Notes: generated by a model not told the origin, from the letters alone. Positions 15,668 through 25,473 are shown, counted from the first letter of the stretch. The stretch is DNA of 51,568 nucleotides from an uncultured Acidobacteriia bacterium (GCA_903900705.1 CAIUOG010000051.1:1-51568), one strand, 5' to 3'. A program made the numbers and translations.

Positions 15668-16942
15668 GTGACTTTTCGAACTCTGGCGATTCTGGCGGGC
15701 GCGTGCGTGGCGGCGAAGGCCGCGCCGACGCCCACATTCAGCAAAGACGTTGCGCCGCTGCTGCAGCAGCATTGCCAGGCCTGCCACAGGCCCGGGGAAG
15801 CGGCGCCGTTTTCGTTGCTGAGCTACCAGGAAGCGCGTCCCTGGGCGTCGTCGATTCAGGAAGCGGTGCAGCTGCGGAAGATGCCGCCATGGTTTGCCGA
15901 TCCGCATTACGGCAAGTTTGCGAATGACCGCCGGATGACGGAGAAGGAAATCGAAACGATTGTCTCCTGGGTGAAGGGCGGCGCGCCGGAGGGGAATCCG
16001 AAAGACCTGCCGAAACCGCTGGGGTTTGTGGACGGCTGGAATATCGGGAAGCCGGATCTGACGGTCACGATGGCGCAGAAGTTCGAGGTTCCCGCGAGCG
16101 GGACGGTGGATTACCAGTATGTGCTGGTGCCGCTGAACCTGACGGAAGACAAGTGGGTGCAGGCGGCCGAGGTTCGGCCCGGCAATCGTGCGCTGGTGCA
16201 TCATGTGATCGCGTATGTGCGCGAGCCGGGTTCGAACTGGATGAAGAGCGCGCAGCCGGGCATTCCCTACAAACCGAAGCCGGGCGAAGGCGGCAACGGC
16301 GAGCATCTGGTGGGCTATGCGCCAGGTGTGCCGCCGAATGCGCTGGAGGATGGCCAGGCGAAGCTGGTGAAGGCCGGTTCCGATCTGATTCTGCAACTGC
16401 ATTACACGGCGAATGGCAAGGCGGGGTCTGACCAGACGAGCATCGGGCTGCGGTATTCGCGGGTACCGGTGAAGGAACGGATTTACACGCTGGCGGCGCA
16501 GAATAACCGGTTTGTGATTCCGCCGGGTGACGCGAATTTCGAAGTGAAGGCGTCGTTCGAATTTGGTGACGAGGCGCGCGTGACGGCGCTGATTCCGCAC
16601 ATGCACCTGCGCGGGAAAGACTTCCTCTTCAAGGCGACGTATCCGACCGGTGAGAGCGAGGTGCTGCTGAGCGTGCCGCATTATGACTTCAGCTGGCAGC
16701 TTTCGTATGATCCGGTGAAGCCGATCCTGATGCCGAAGGGCGCGAAGATCGAATGCGTGGCGCATTTCGATAATTCGCCCAACAATCCGGCGAATCCGGA
16801 TGCGACAAAGGAAGTCCGCTACGGCGACCAGAGCTGGGAAGAAATGATGTTCGGGTTCTTCAATGTCGCGATCGATGCGAATAAAGACCTGCGGAGCATT
16901 CTGCCGCAGCGCCGGCCTGCCGCGAAGCCCGCGGCGCACTGA
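15668..16942 (+). CDS. secreted mono-haem cytochrome fused to a copper type-II monooxygenase-like domain
   Basis: A 424-residue exported protein. The N-terminal cytochrome part carries one haem c motif (C36-Q-A-C39-H40) and a 'KMPPWFADP' loop that could supply the axial Met. The larger part follows the PHM/DBM copper-monooxygenase plan: HH at 178-179 and H245 (LHYTANG) resemble one copper site, while H311-x-H313 (PHMHLRG) and Met 393/394 (WEEMMFGF) resemble the catalytic CuM site. Haem plus copper in one chain suggests built-in electron delivery in place of ascorbate. Start: GTG at 15668, placed 5 bases after AGGGGTGG. A GTG at 15659 lies inside that ribosome binding site and is less likely. 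A TATACT hexamer lies at 15642-15647. The substrate is unknown. Confidence 0.87.
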   Translation: MTFRTLAILAGACVAAKAAPTPTFSKDVAPLLQQHCQACHRPGEAAPFSLLSYQEARPWASSIQEAVQLRKMPPWFADPHYGKFANDRRMTEKEIETIVSWVKGGAPEGNPKDLPKPLGFVDGWNIGKPDLTVTMAQKFEVPASGTVDYQYVLVPLNLTEDKWVQAAEVRPGNRALVHHVIAYVREPGSNWMKSAQPGIPYKPKPGEGGNGEHLVGYAPGVPPNALEDGQAKLVKAGSDLILQLHYTANGKAGSDQTSIGLRYSRVPVKERIYTLAAQNNRFVIPPGDANFEVKASFEFGDEARVTALIPHMHLRGKDFLFKATYPTGESEVLLSVPHYDFSWQLSYDPVKPILMPKGAKIECVAHFDNSPNNPANPDATKEVRYGDQSWEEMMFGFFNVAIDANKDLRSILPQRRPAAKPAAH

Positions 16943-16946
16943 GGCC

Positions 16947-17633
16947 ATGCGCGCGCTTCTGAAGCGCCTGACGCCGGCGGTGATTTTGGTGAGTCTGGCG
17001 ATGCCGCTGGCGTCGCATGACCCCATCACGACGAAGCTGACGTGGACGCAGGAGATTTCCCGCATGGTCTACAAGCGCTGCGCCGGCTGCCATCATGCGG
17101 GCGGCATGGCGATGTCGCTCACTACTTACGAAGATGCCCGGCCCTGGGCGAAGGCGATCCGGGATGAAGTGCTTTCCCGGCGGATGCCGCCCTGGGGCGC
17201 GGTGAAGGGGATCGGCGAGTTTGCGGGTGACCCGAGCCTGTCCCGGCAGGAAATGGATAACTTCGTGGCGTGGGTTGAAGGGGGAGCGCCGGAGGGCGAT
17301 GCGGGGCTGCCGCCGTCACACGGTCCGGTGTTGAAGCCCGAAACGATGCCGATGCCGCGGTATGCGCGGATGCTGCCGGTGGTGCGGGAAGTCACGCTTC
17401 CGCGGACGCAGAGCCTGGTGGCGATTCGTCCGAAGGACCTGGTGGAAGGCGGCGCGCTGGAGGCGTGGGCGGTGAAGCCGGATGGCGCGGTGGAGCGGCT
17501 GATCGCGGTGCAGGGGTTCCGGAAGCGGTGGGCGCGGGATTATGTGCTGCGGGAGCCGTTACGGCTGCCGGCGGGAACCAGACTGCGGGTGGCGGCGAAG
17601 GCCGGGTCCGCAGTCCTGTTCTTTGCGGATTAG
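16947..17633 (+). CDS. small exported haem c protein, probable partner of the upstream copper-haem enzyme
   Basis: A 228-residue protein with a signal peptide (MRALLKRLTPAVILVSLAMPLAS) and one haem site (C45-A-G-C48-H49). The following RPWAKAIRDEVLSRRMPPW parallels the RPWASSIQEAVQLRKMPPW of the upstream protein, and both continue with VxWVxGGAPEG. It is therefore a shortened paralogue of the upstream cytochrome domain that lacks the copper domain. The rest is strand-rich and unassigned. It starts 4 bases after the upstream stop, so it is in the same operon and may shuttle electrons to or from it. Confidence 0.85.
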   Translation: MRALLKRLTPAVILVSLAMPLASHDPITTKLTWTQEISRMVYKRCAGCHHAGGMAMSLTTYEDARPWAKAIRDEVLSRRMPPWGAVKGIGEFAGDPSLSRQEMDNFVAWVEGGAPEGDAGLPPSHGPVLKPETMPMPRYARMLPVVREVTLPRTQSLVAIRPKDLVEGGALEAWAVKPDGAVERLIAVQGFRKRWARDYVLREPLRLPAGTRLRVAAKAGSAVLFFAD

Positions 17634-17636
17634 CGT

Positions 17637-18281
17637 TTAGCTTTTCAATTCCACGATGACGAATTCGAGCAGGCCGTCCGCCACGTTTTCGAGCGGCTTG
17701 CGACCGGGCTTATCGAAGATGGCCTGGCCGGCCTTCTTGCCGCTCAGATAGACGCGCACGCTGTTGTGGGTGAGGTTCAGGCGGCTGGCTTTTTCAAATC
17801 CGCTGAGGCGGACATGGATGACGCGGACCTGATCGTTTTCGAACTCGAGCTTGCACTGGCGGCGGCAGGCGCTGAGAATGTCGCCGGAGGCTTTCACCTT
17901 GCCGGCGGGCGTGGCGGCGGGGTTCTTCAGTTCGATTTCGATGATGTTGAAGGGTTCGTCGCTCACCACTTCGGGCTGGTGCATGCCGTCGGCTTTGCTG
18001 AAGACGACCTGGCCGGCCTTCCAGGCGAAGTCGGCGGCGGGGCGGCCGTCTTTATACTCGAAGCGCTGCTTGCCGTCCTGCAGGTAAATCATGACGCGAT
18101 TGACCTTGTGCTCATGGAAACTGCCCTTCACGTGGGCTTTTTCGAGGGCGCGGACGACCTTGACCTGATCGTTTTCGAGCAGCGTGGCGGACGGTTCCAC
18201 GGCGGCGAAGGCGAGGGCGGCACAGGCGGCGGCAACGGCGGCGGCACAGGTAGAGAGGCGGAGCTTCGGAGAGGTTTTCAC
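17637..18281 (-). CDS. secreted double-cupin-like protein, paralogue of the product at 5063-5584
   Basis: A 214-residue protein with an Ala-rich signal (STCAAAVAAACAALAFAA). Two similar halves are visible. The first has LLENDQVKVVRALEKAHVKGSFHEHK-NRVMIYL; the second has LEFENDQVRVIHVRLSG and NSVRVYLSG. This suggests an internal duplication of a cupin-like unit, with only the first half keeping the HEH metal-type residues. A CRRQC pair lies between the halves. The HEHK-NRVMIYL core is shared with the secreted cupin at 5063-5584. The function is unknown. It converges on the small cytochrome gene with a 3-bp gap. Confidence 0.78.
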   Translation of the reverse strand: MKTSPKLRLSTCAAAVAAACAALAFAAVEPSATLLENDQVKVVRALEKAHVKGSFHEHKVNRVMIYLQDGKQRFEYKDGRPAADFAWKAGQVVFSKADGMHQPEVVSDEPFNIIEIELKNPAATPAGKVKASGDILSACRRQCKLEFENDQVRVIHVRLSGFEKASRLNLTHNSVRVYLSGKKAGQAIFDKPGRKPLENVADGLLEFVIVELKS

Positions 18282-18341
18282 AATGCGCTTATTGTATTGG
18301 ATCAGTCACTCTGCCGTGGGCACGGCATCCTGTATGCTCAA

Positions 18342-18347
18342 TATGAT
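18342..18347 (+). promoter_or_regulatory. -10-like TATGAT just before acs
   Basis: TATGAT ends 5 bases before the acs ATG. An alternative hexamer TATGCT lies at 18333-18338. No Shine-Dalgarno or good -35 is visible, so this is a tentative leaderless promoter. Confidence 0.3.
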
Positions 18348-18352
18348 CACGC

Positions 18353-20329
18353 ATGTCCGAACAGAATCCGTCTCACAATACTCAGAGCAACGACATCCAG
18401 TCCACGCTCCGCGAACAGCGTCTTTTTGCTCCTCCGTCGGAGTTCAGCTCCAGGGCTCACATCAAGTCCATGGCCGATTACGAGCGTCTCTATGATGAGG
18501 CGGATCGCGATCCGGAAACGTTCTGGGGCAACATTGCCCGCGAACTGGAATGGTTTGAGCCGTGGAAGAGCGTGCTCGAGTGGGATGCGCCGTGGGCGAA
18601 GTGGTTTGTGGGCGGAAAACTCAATCTTTCGCACAACTGTCTGGACCGGCACCTCACGACGTGGCGCAAAAACAAGGCCGCCATCATCTGGGAGGGCGAA
18701 CCGGGCGATATCCGCACGCTTACCTATCTGCAGTTGCATGCCGAAGTCTGCAAGTTCGCCAACGTCCTCAAAAAAGTGGGCGTGAAGAAGGGGGACCGCG
18801 TCGCCATTTACATGGGCATGACGCCGGAACTGGCCATCGCGCTGCTGGCCTGCGCCCGCATTGGCGCGCCGCACACGGTGGTATTCGGCGGGTTCTCGTC
18901 GCAGGCTCTGGTGGACCGCATCAACGATTCGCAGGCGACGTGCGTAATCACGCAGGACGGGTCTTTCCGGCGCGGCGTGGAAGTGAAGCTGAAGCCGGCG
19001 GTGGATGCGGCGCTCGATCATTGCCCCACGGTGGAGAGCGTGATCGTGTACCAGCGAACCGGGACGCAGCAGCATATGAAACCGGGCCGCGATCACTGGT
19101 GGCATGAGCTGATGGCGATCGCGTCCGACGAATGCCCCGCCGAATCGCTCGATTCCGAGCATCCGCTGTATCTGCTGTATACCTCCGGCACCACCGGCAA
19201 GCCCAAGGGAATTCTGCACACCACGGGCGGCTACGCGGTATCCACCTACATCACGACGAAGTGGGTTTTCGATATCCGCGATGAGGATATTTACTTCTGT
19301 ACGGCTGATATCGGGTGGGTGACGGGCCACAGCTATGTGGTTTACGGACCGCTGCAGAACGGCGCGACGGTGCTGATGTATGAAGGCGGCCCGACGCATC
19401 CGCAGCCGGACCGTTTCTGGGACATGATCGACCGGCACAAGGTGACCATTTTCTACACGGCTCCGACGGCGATCCGGGCGTTTATGCGGCTGGGCGAGCG
19501 GTGGCCTGCGAAGCATTCGCTGAAGAGCCTGCGGCTGCTGGGCAGCGTGGGTGAGCCGATTAATCCTGAAGCCTGGATGTGGTACCGCAGCACCATCGGC
19601 CATAACCGCTGTCCGATTGTGGATACGTGGTGGCAGACGGAGACGGGCGCGATTATGATCAGCCCGATTCCGGGCGCGACGCCGGCGAAGCCTGGTTCCT
19701 GCACGCGACCGCTGCCGGGCATCAAGGTGGAAGTGGTGACGAAGGAAGGCGAGCCGGTGCCGGTGGGTTCGGGCGGCTATCTGGTGGTCCGCAAGCCGTG
19801 GCCGGCGATGCTGCGCACGATTTACGGGGATAACGAACGGTTCCAGCAGCAGTACTGGTCGCAGAATCCGGGTTCGTACTTCACGGGCGACGGCGCGCGG
19901 CAGGACGAAGACGGCTACATCTGGGTGATGGGCCGCGTGGACGACGTGATTAACGTCTCCGGGCACCGGCTGAGCACCATGGAAGTGGAATCGGCGCTGG
20001 TGGCGCATCATCTGGTGGCGGAAGCCGCGGTGGTGGGGCGTCCCGACGAGATCAAGGGGCAGGGAATCGCGGCGTTCGTGACGCTGGCGGAAGGCACGGA
20101 GCCGACCGAGGAGCTGAAGGCGGAACTGCGGACGTGGGTGGCGAAAGAGATCGGATCGCTGGCGAAGCCGGACGACATCCGGTTCACTGATTCGTTGCCG
20201 AAGACGCGTTCCGGCAAGATCATGCGCCGGTTGCTGCGGGAACTCGCGGCGGGTGGCGAGGTGAGGGGCGACACCACGACGCTCGAAGACCTGGGCGTGC
20301 TGTCGAAACTTCGCCAGGACGAAGACTAA
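18353..20329 (+). CDS. acs: acetyl-CoA synthetase (acetate-CoA ligase, AMP-forming)
   Basis: Activates acetate with ATP and CoA to acetyl-CoA. The 658-residue length and the motifs are canonical: [11 protein letters not shown] from Y276 (phosphate-binding loop), [10 protein letters not shown] (adenine site and the Trp that limits the acyl pocket to acetate), [31 protein letters not shown] (hinge and A8 region, split here by description only), and K622 in TRSGKIMRR, the catalytic lysine that is the target of regulatory acetylation in this family. The N-terminal ACAS domain is complete. Start: ATG at 18353, without a Shine-Dalgarno. It is divergent from the second cupin gene and followed by recA after 58 bp. 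Confidence 0.96.
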   Translation: MSEQNPSHNTQSNDIQSTLREQRLFAPPSEFSSRAHIKSMADYERLYDEADRDPETFWGNIARELEWFEPWKSVLEWDAPWAKWFVGGKLNLSHNCLDRHLTTWRKNKAAIIWEGEPGDIRTLTYLQLHAEVCKFANVLKKVGVKKGDRVAIYMGMTPELAIALLACARIGAPHTVVFGGFSSQALVDRINDSQATCVITQDGSFRRGVEVKLKPAVDAALDHCPTVESVIVYQRTGTQQHMKPGRDHWWHELMAIASDECPAESLDSEHPLYLLYTSGTTGKPKGILHTTGGYAVSTYITTKWVFDIRDEDIYFCTADIGWVTGHSYVVYGPLQNGATVLMYEGGPTHPQPDRFWDMIDRHKVTIFYTAPTAIRAFMRLGERWPAKHSLKSLRLLGSVGEPINPEAWMWYRSTIGHNRCPIVDTWWQTETGAIMISPIPGATPAKPGSCTRPLPGIKVEVVTKEGEPVPVGSGGYLVVRKPWPAMLRTIYGDNERFQQQYWSQNPGSYFTGDGARQDEDGYIWVMGRVDDVINVSGHRLSTMEVESALVAHHLVAEAAVVGRPDEIKGQGIAAFVTLAEGTEPTEELKAELRTWVAKEIGSLAKPDDIRFTDSLPKTRSGKIMRRLLRELAAGGEVRGDTTTLEDLGVLSKLRQDED

Positions 20330-20387
20330 CTGAAATTCCTCTGAGAATTTTCCGTCGTGAACGCACCTTCCTTATTTGGAGGCGTTC

Positions 20388-21407
<1,020 letters not shown>

Positions 21408-21439
21408 GGATGCAGGGGGGATTGCGGGTTGTGGGGGAG

Positions 21440-21458
21440 TGGTCATATAATGTGACCA
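21440..21458. promoter_or_regulatory. promoter and overlapping palindromic operator of the toxin-antitoxin pair
   Basis: TGGTCA-N7-TGACCA is a perfect 6-bp-arm palindrome whose spacer is TATAATG, so the -10 box (21446-21451) is the centre of the operator. The right arm ends on the A of the antitoxin start codon. A -35-like TTGCGG (21422-21427) lies 18 bp upstream of the -10. This fits autorepression by the antitoxin and a leaderless mRNA. Confidence 0.65.
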
Positions 21459-21670
21459 TGGAGCATAAGCTGGCGGAGGTGAAGGCGCATTTTTCGGAGA
21501 TGGTGCAGAAGGCGATGCTCGGGGAGACGGTGATTGTCACCAAAGAGAACCGCCCGGTGGTGAAGATCGTGGCGATCAAGCCGGCGAAGCGCGTGCCCGG
21601 GACGGGCAAGGGCGTCTGGCTGGCTCCGGATTTCGACGAGCCGCTGGCGGACTTCGCGGAGTATATGTAG
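21458..21670 (+). CDS. Phd/YefM-type antitoxin
   Basis: A 70-residue antitoxin. The N-terminal part (LAEVKAHFSEMVQKAMLGETVIVTKENRPVVKIV) has the Phd/YefM DNA-binding fold. The C-terminal tail (WLAPDFDEPLADFAEYM) is the acidic, normally disordered segment that wraps the toxin. Start: ATG at 21458, positioned at the edge of the palindrome. It is followed after one base by the PIN toxin gene. The pair is expected to neutralise the toxin and repress its own promoter. Confidence 0.9.
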   Translation: MEHKLAEVKAHFSEMVQKAMLGETVIVTKENRPVVKIVAIKPAKRVPGTGKGVWLAPDFDEPLADFAEYM

Positions 21671-21671
21671 G

Positions 21672-22052
21672 TTGCGGGTTCTGCTTGATACGCACGCCTT
21701 TCTGTGGTGGTGCGAGGATGATCCGCAGCTTTCGCCGAAGGCGCGCGAGGCGATGGAAGGCAGCGAGTGCTCCGTCAGCTTCGCGAGCTTTTGGGAAATC
21801 GCGATCAAGTGCAGTCTGGAGAAGTTGCGGCTGCCGACCGCGCCGGAGAAGTATATTCCGGAGCAGATGTCGCTGAACGGATTCGATCAGCTGGAGATCA
21901 GCTTCCGGCAGATGATGCGAACCGCGAAGCTGCCGTTCCATCATCGGGATCCCTTTGACCGGCTGCTAATCGCCCAGGCGCTGGAGGAGGAACTGCCGAT
22001 GGTGTCGCGCGACCCGATGGTGGAGCGGTATGGGGTGGCGCGCATCTGGTAA
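21672..22052 (+). CDS. PIN-domain toxin (VapC-like ribonuclease)
   Basis: A 126-residue PIN-domain nuclease. The acidic residues expected to hold Mg2+ are visible in LLDTHAFLWW (D6), SFWEIAIK (Glu about 42), HHRDPFDRLLIAQA (Asp about 93-96) and VSRDPMVERYGV. It belongs to the 'THAFLWW' subgroup commonly paired with Phd-type antitoxins. Start: TTG at 21672, one base after the antitoxin stop, with CGGAG about 11 bases upstream. No nearer ATG exists in frame. Members cleave RNA, often tRNA or rRNA; the target here is unknown. Confidence 0.9.
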   Translation: MRVLLDTHAFLWWCEDDPQLSPKAREAMEGSECSVSFASFWEIAIKCSLEKLRLPTAPEKYIPEQMSLNGFDQLEISFRQMMRTAKLPFHHRDPFDRLLIAQALEEELPMVSRDPMVERYGVARIW

Positions 22053-22069
22053 GCGTTTACGCGGTTGTA

Positions 22070-22099
22070 TTGGGATTGCCCGCCGTGAAGCTATATAAT
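22070..22099 (+). promoter_or_regulatory. promoter of the cytochrome c/PQQ dehydrogenase operon
   Basis: TTGGGA (22070-22075) and TATAAT (22094-22099) are spaced 18 bp apart. The transcript would start near 22106, giving a leader of about 35 bases that contains the GAGGGAG ribosome binding site. Confidence 0.5.
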
Positions 22100-22140
22100 C
22101 GAACCCGAGATGCGCAATGTTATCGAGGGAGACGATTGGA

Positions 22141-23034
22141 ATGGCTGACTCTACGACCACGTGGCTTCGGACAGCGATATTAGGCGCCGCTGTGGCCGGA
22201 TGCCTGCTTGCACAGGGAGGCCCGCCGCCTCCGGCAACCGGTGGACGCGGCAGAACCGCACCGACGGGCGGGGGCATGCTGGCGCAGGCCGGCGCGGCCG
22301 ATAAGCACATCATCGATGCCGCCGGGGTGGAACGCGGCAGGAAGGTCTATGCGGCCGAGTGCGTCACCTGCCATGGACCGAGCGCGCGCGGCGCGCAGAA
22401 CGGGCCGGATCTGGTGCGTTCGCTGGTGGTGCTGCATGACCGCTACGGCAGCGACATCGGGCCGGTGATGAAGAAGGGCCATCCGCTGCAGAGCGGCGCG
22501 AAATCGGCGAATCTGACGCAGGCGCAGATTGAAGATCTGGCGGATTTCCTGCATTTCAAAGTGACGGATACGCTCCGCAGTTCCCCGCTGTTCCATGCGC
22601 AGAATGTGCTGACCGGCGACGCGAAGGCTGGTGAAGCGTACTTCAATGGTGACGGAAAATGCAGCCAGTGCCATTCGGCGACGGGCGACCTGAAGGGCGT
22701 GGGCGCGAAGTACGATCCGGTGGACATGCAGCAGAAGTTCCTGTTCCCGAAGCCGGCGTTTGGCCGCGGAGGCCGGGGCGGCGGTGGTGGTGGTAAGCAG
22801 ACGATGGTGACGGTGACGCCGGCGTCCGGTCCGGCTGTGACCGGGGTGCTGGATAAGATTGACGACTTCAACGTTTCGCTGCGTGACAAAGACGGCGAGT
22901 ATCACGCCTGGACGCGCTCTTCCAGCCTGAAAGTCAAGGTCGACGACCCTTATAAAGCCCATTACGAACTGCTGGATCGCATCAGCGACAAGAACATGCA
23001 CGACATCACCGCCTACCTGGAGAGCCTCAAATGA
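22141..23034 (+). CDS. exported di-haem cytochrome c, electron acceptor of the PQQ dehydrogenase
   Basis: A 297-residue protein with a signal peptide ending near CLLAQ and two haem c motifs, C74-V-T-C77-H78 and C174-S-Q-C177-H178. A Gly-rich linker (GRGGRGGGGGGK, about 215-228) joins the second haem region to a small C-terminal strand-rich domain, which resembles modules found beside PQQ enzymes. Start: ATG at 22141 with GAGGGAG 10 bases upstream; an ATG at 22117 lies before that site. The gene overlaps the PQQ dehydrogenase by 4 bp (ATGA at 23031), so the two are translationally coupled, and the cytochrome probably takes electrons from the reduced quinone. Confidence 0.9.
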   Translation: MADSTTTWLRTAILGAAVAGCLLAQGGPPPPATGGRGRTAPTGGGMLAQAGAADKHIIDAAGVERGRKVYAAECVTCHGPSARGAQNGPDLVRSLVVLHDRYGSDIGPVMKKGHPLQSGAKSANLTQAQIEDLADFLHFKVTDTLRSSPLFHAQNVLTGDAKAGEAYFNGDGKCSQCHSATGDLKGVGAKYDPVDMQQKFLFPKPAFGRGGRGGGGGGKQTMVTVTPASGPAVTGVLDKIDDFNVSLRDKDGEYHAWTRSSSLKVKVDDPYKAHYELLDRISDKNMHDITAYLESLK

Positions 23035-24608
23035 AATCGATCCGACTCATCGCGGCGATGGCCGCCATTTCCGCCACACTCTTCGGCCAGGGCGCGCTGG
23101 ATCCGGCGAAACTGCTGCAGCAGCCCACCGACACATGGCCGGGGTATAACGGCGACTATTCGGGACGGCGCTTCAGCCCGCTCAAGAAGATCAATTCGAC
23201 GAACGTCCACAACCTGAGCCTGCAGTGGATTTACCGCATTCCGCAGGGCGTGCCTGGCGCGACCATTAAGGCGACGCCGGTGGAAGTGAACGGGGTGCTG
23301 TATTTCACGGTGCCCGATCACGTGTGGGCAATTGATGCGCGGTCTGGTCGCGAACTCTGGCACCATACGCATCAATCGAAGGGCGGCATCCATATCGGCA
23401 ACCGCGGCGTGGCGGTTTATGGCGCGTGGCTGTATTTTGAAACGCCGGATTGCCAGCTGATTTCACTGAATCTGAAGGACGGCAAGGAGCGCTGGCACAA
23501 GTCGATCTGCGATCTGGATCAGTTGTACTATGCGTCGGTCGCGCCGATTATTGTGAAGAACCATGTGCTGGTGGGCGTGAGCGGTGACGATCTGGACATT
23601 CCGGGTTATTTCGAATCGCGCGATCCGGAAACCGGTGAGTTGCAGTGGCACTGGTCGGCGGTCCCGAAGAAGGGCGAGCCGGGTTTTGAGACGTGGCCGA
23701 ACGAGGATGCGGCGGCGCATGGCGGCGGCATGACATGGGGCACCACGACATACGACCCGGAACTGAATCAGATTTACCTGGGCACGGGGAATCCGCAGCC
23801 GGTGATTGCGGGCAAGGGACGCGAGGGGGACAACCTCTACACGGCGTCGATTGTGGCGCTGAACCCGGACACGGGCAAGATGGTCTGGTATTTCCAGCCC
23901 TCTCCGCATGACACGCATGACTGGGACAACGTGGAAGTTCCGGTGCTGTTCGATGGCAAGGTGGAGGGGCAGAATAAGAAGCTGCTTTCCATGGCCTGCC
24001 GCAACGGCTGGTTCTTTGTGCTGGACCGCGCGACCGGCAAGGCGCTGGTTTCGAAGGAATACGTGAAGACCAACTGGGCCAAGGGCATTGACAAGCGAGG
24101 GCAGCCGATTCCGGACCCGAAGAAGGAGCCGCAGTTCGATGGGGCGCTGGTGTCTCCGAATCAGGGCGGCGCGGCGAACTGGCCTCCGCCCACCTACAGC
24201 CCGGATACCGGGTTGTTCTACATCAATGCCAACCGCGCGTTCAGTGTCTGGTATCTGTACGACATCGATGAGAAGCCGGAAGGCTGGGGCGGCACGGACC
24301 GTGGCGGGTACACGGAGGCGCTGTTGCAGGCGATCGACGTGAAGACGGGCGCGATCCGGTGGAGCCACAAGTGGGAAGGTTCCGGCGGGCGTTCCGGGCT
24401 GATGAGTTCGGCGGGCAACCTGGTGTTTGCGGGGGACACGTCGAATAATTTCGTCGCGATGGATGCGAAGACGGGCGAGCCGCTCTGGCACGCCAATCTG
24501 GCGTCTTCGGTGAGCAACGCGCCGATCAGCTATGAACTGGACGGCAAGCAGTTGGTGATTGTGGGCGCGGGCGATTCGCTATTCGCGTTCACGGTGAATG
24601 AGAAATAG
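23031..24608 (+). CDS. PQQ-dependent dehydrogenase (quinoprotein alcohol/sugar dehydrogenase)
   Basis: A 525-residue periplasmic eight-bladed beta-propeller with signal peptide (MKSIRLIAAMAAISATLFGQ). The opening DTWPGYNGDYSGRRFSPL, the repeated W-motif blades (DGKERWHK, TGELQWHW, TGKMVWYF, TGAIRWSH, TGEPLWHA) and SPHDTHDWD, the region supplying the catalytic Asp, are typical of the acidobacterial PQQ dehydrogenase group. I see no adjacent Cys-Cys disulfide of the methanol dehydrogenase kind. The substrate is probably an alcohol or sugar. It lies in a tight operon: cytochrome c (4-bp overlap) upstream and a Tat-exported TIM-barrel isomerase immediately downstream. Confidence 0.92.
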   Translation: MKSIRLIAAMAAISATLFGQGALDPAKLLQQPTDTWPGYNGDYSGRRFSPLKKINSTNVHNLSLQWIYRIPQGVPGATIKATPVEVNGVLYFTVPDHVWAIDARSGRELWHHTHQSKGGIHIGNRGVAVYGAWLYFETPDCQLISLNLKDGKERWHKSICDLDQLYYASVAPIIVKNHVLVGVSGDDLDIPGYFESRDPETGELQWHWSAVPKKGEPGFETWPNEDAAAHGGGMTWGTTTYDPELNQIYLGTGNPQPVIAGKGREGDNLYTASIVALNPDTGKMVWYFQPSPHDTHDWDNVEVPVLFDGKVEGQNKKLLSMACRNGWFFVLDRATGKALVSKEYVKTNWAKGIDKRGQPIPDPKKEPQFDGALVSPNQGGAANWPPPTYSPDTGLFYINANRAFSVWYLYDIDEKPEGWGGTDRGGYTEALLQAIDVKTGAIRWSHKWEGSGGRSGLMSSAGNLVFAGDTSNNFVAMDAKTGEPLWHANLASSVSNAPISYELDGKQLVIVGAGDSLFAFTVNEK

Positions 24609-24609
24609 C

Positions 24610-25473
24610 ATGAACCGCAGAGAAGTACTGGCGGGTCTGGCGGCGGCTGGCGCGATGAGCGCCCAGCCGCCGGCTGCGTCGAACGCGTCGCCGATGATTC
24701 GCAAAGGACGTTTGCGGCAGGGCGTGACGCGTGGCGTTTTCGGGCGCGGCATGTCGCTCGAAGACAGCTGCCGGGAAGCGGCGAAGCTGGGGGTGAAGGG
24801 CTTTGATCTGATCGGTCCGGCCGACTGGCCGATGCTGAAGAAGTACGGCCTGACGCCCACCATGTATCCGCCGGGGCCGGGCGGCACGATTCCCGAGGCG
24901 CTCAACCGCAAAGAGAATCACGAGCGGATCGAGAAGGGGCTGCATGCCGCGATCGACGAAGCTCTGGCCAACGGTGTTCCGAACATCATCACGTTCAGCG
25001 GCAACCGCAAGGGGATGGATGACCGCGAGGGCGCCGATAACTGCGTGGCTTCGCTGAACCGGATCAAGGCGCATGCGGAGGACAAGGGCGTCACCATCTG
25101 CATGGAATACCTCAACAGCAAGGTGAACCACAAGGACTACATGTTCGACCACATCGCCTGGGGTGTGGACGTGATGAAGCGGGTGAATTCACCGCGCGTG
25201 AAGATTCTGTTCGACATCTATCACGCGCAGATCATGGACGGCGATATTGTGCGGAATATCCGGGATCACATCCAGTGGATCGGGCATTTCCATACGGGCG
25301 GAAACCCGGGGCGGCATGATATTGACGAATCGCAGGAGCTGAACTACCGGTTCATTGCGAAGGCGATTGCGGATACCGGGTATACGGGGTTCATTTCGCA
25401 CGAGTATTCGCCGGACCAGGGGCACGATCCGATTGCGACTCTGAGCAAGGCGCTCGATATTTGTGATGCGTAA
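24610..25473 (+). CDS. Tat-exported TIM-barrel sugar isomerase/epimerase (hydroxypyruvate isomerase-like)
   Basis: A 287-residue member of the xylose-isomerase-like TIM-barrel family (AP endonuclease 2 superfamily). Metal-site segments are visible: CMEYLN (Glu), ILFDIYHAQ (Asp and His), HFHTGGNPGRHDID (His/Asp) and FISHEYSP (Glu), in the order found in hydroxypyruvate isomerases. The Tat signal is NRREVLAGLAAAGAMSA. Start: ATG at 24610, just after the PQQ gene stop; an in-frame ATG at 24598 overlaps that stop. A Tat-exported version is unusual compared with cytoplasmic Hyi. The operon context suggests it acts on the oxidised sugar produced by the PQQ enzyme. Confidence 0.88.
   Translation: MNRREVLAGLAAAGAMSAQPPAASNASPMIRKGRLRQGVTRGVFGRGMSLEDSCREAAKLGVKGFDLIGPADWPMLKKYGLTPTMYPPGPGGTIPEALNRKENHERIEKGLHAAIDEALANGVPNIITFSGNRKGMDDREGADNCVASLNRIKAHAEDKGVTICMEYLNSKVNHKDYMFDHIAWGVDVMKRVNSPRVKILFDIYHAQIMDGDIVRNIRDHIQWIGHFHTGGNPGRHDIDESQELNYRFIAKAIADTGYTGFISHEYSPDQGHDPIATLSKALDICDA

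Noticed and set aside
20333-20350. AAATTC-CTCTGA-GAATTT hairpin between acs and recA
   Set aside because: Only six mostly A-T pairs and no good T-run, so too weak to call a terminator.
20330-20387. LexA/SOS box upstream of recA
   Set aside because: No palindrome of a known LexA type was visible in the short intergenic region.
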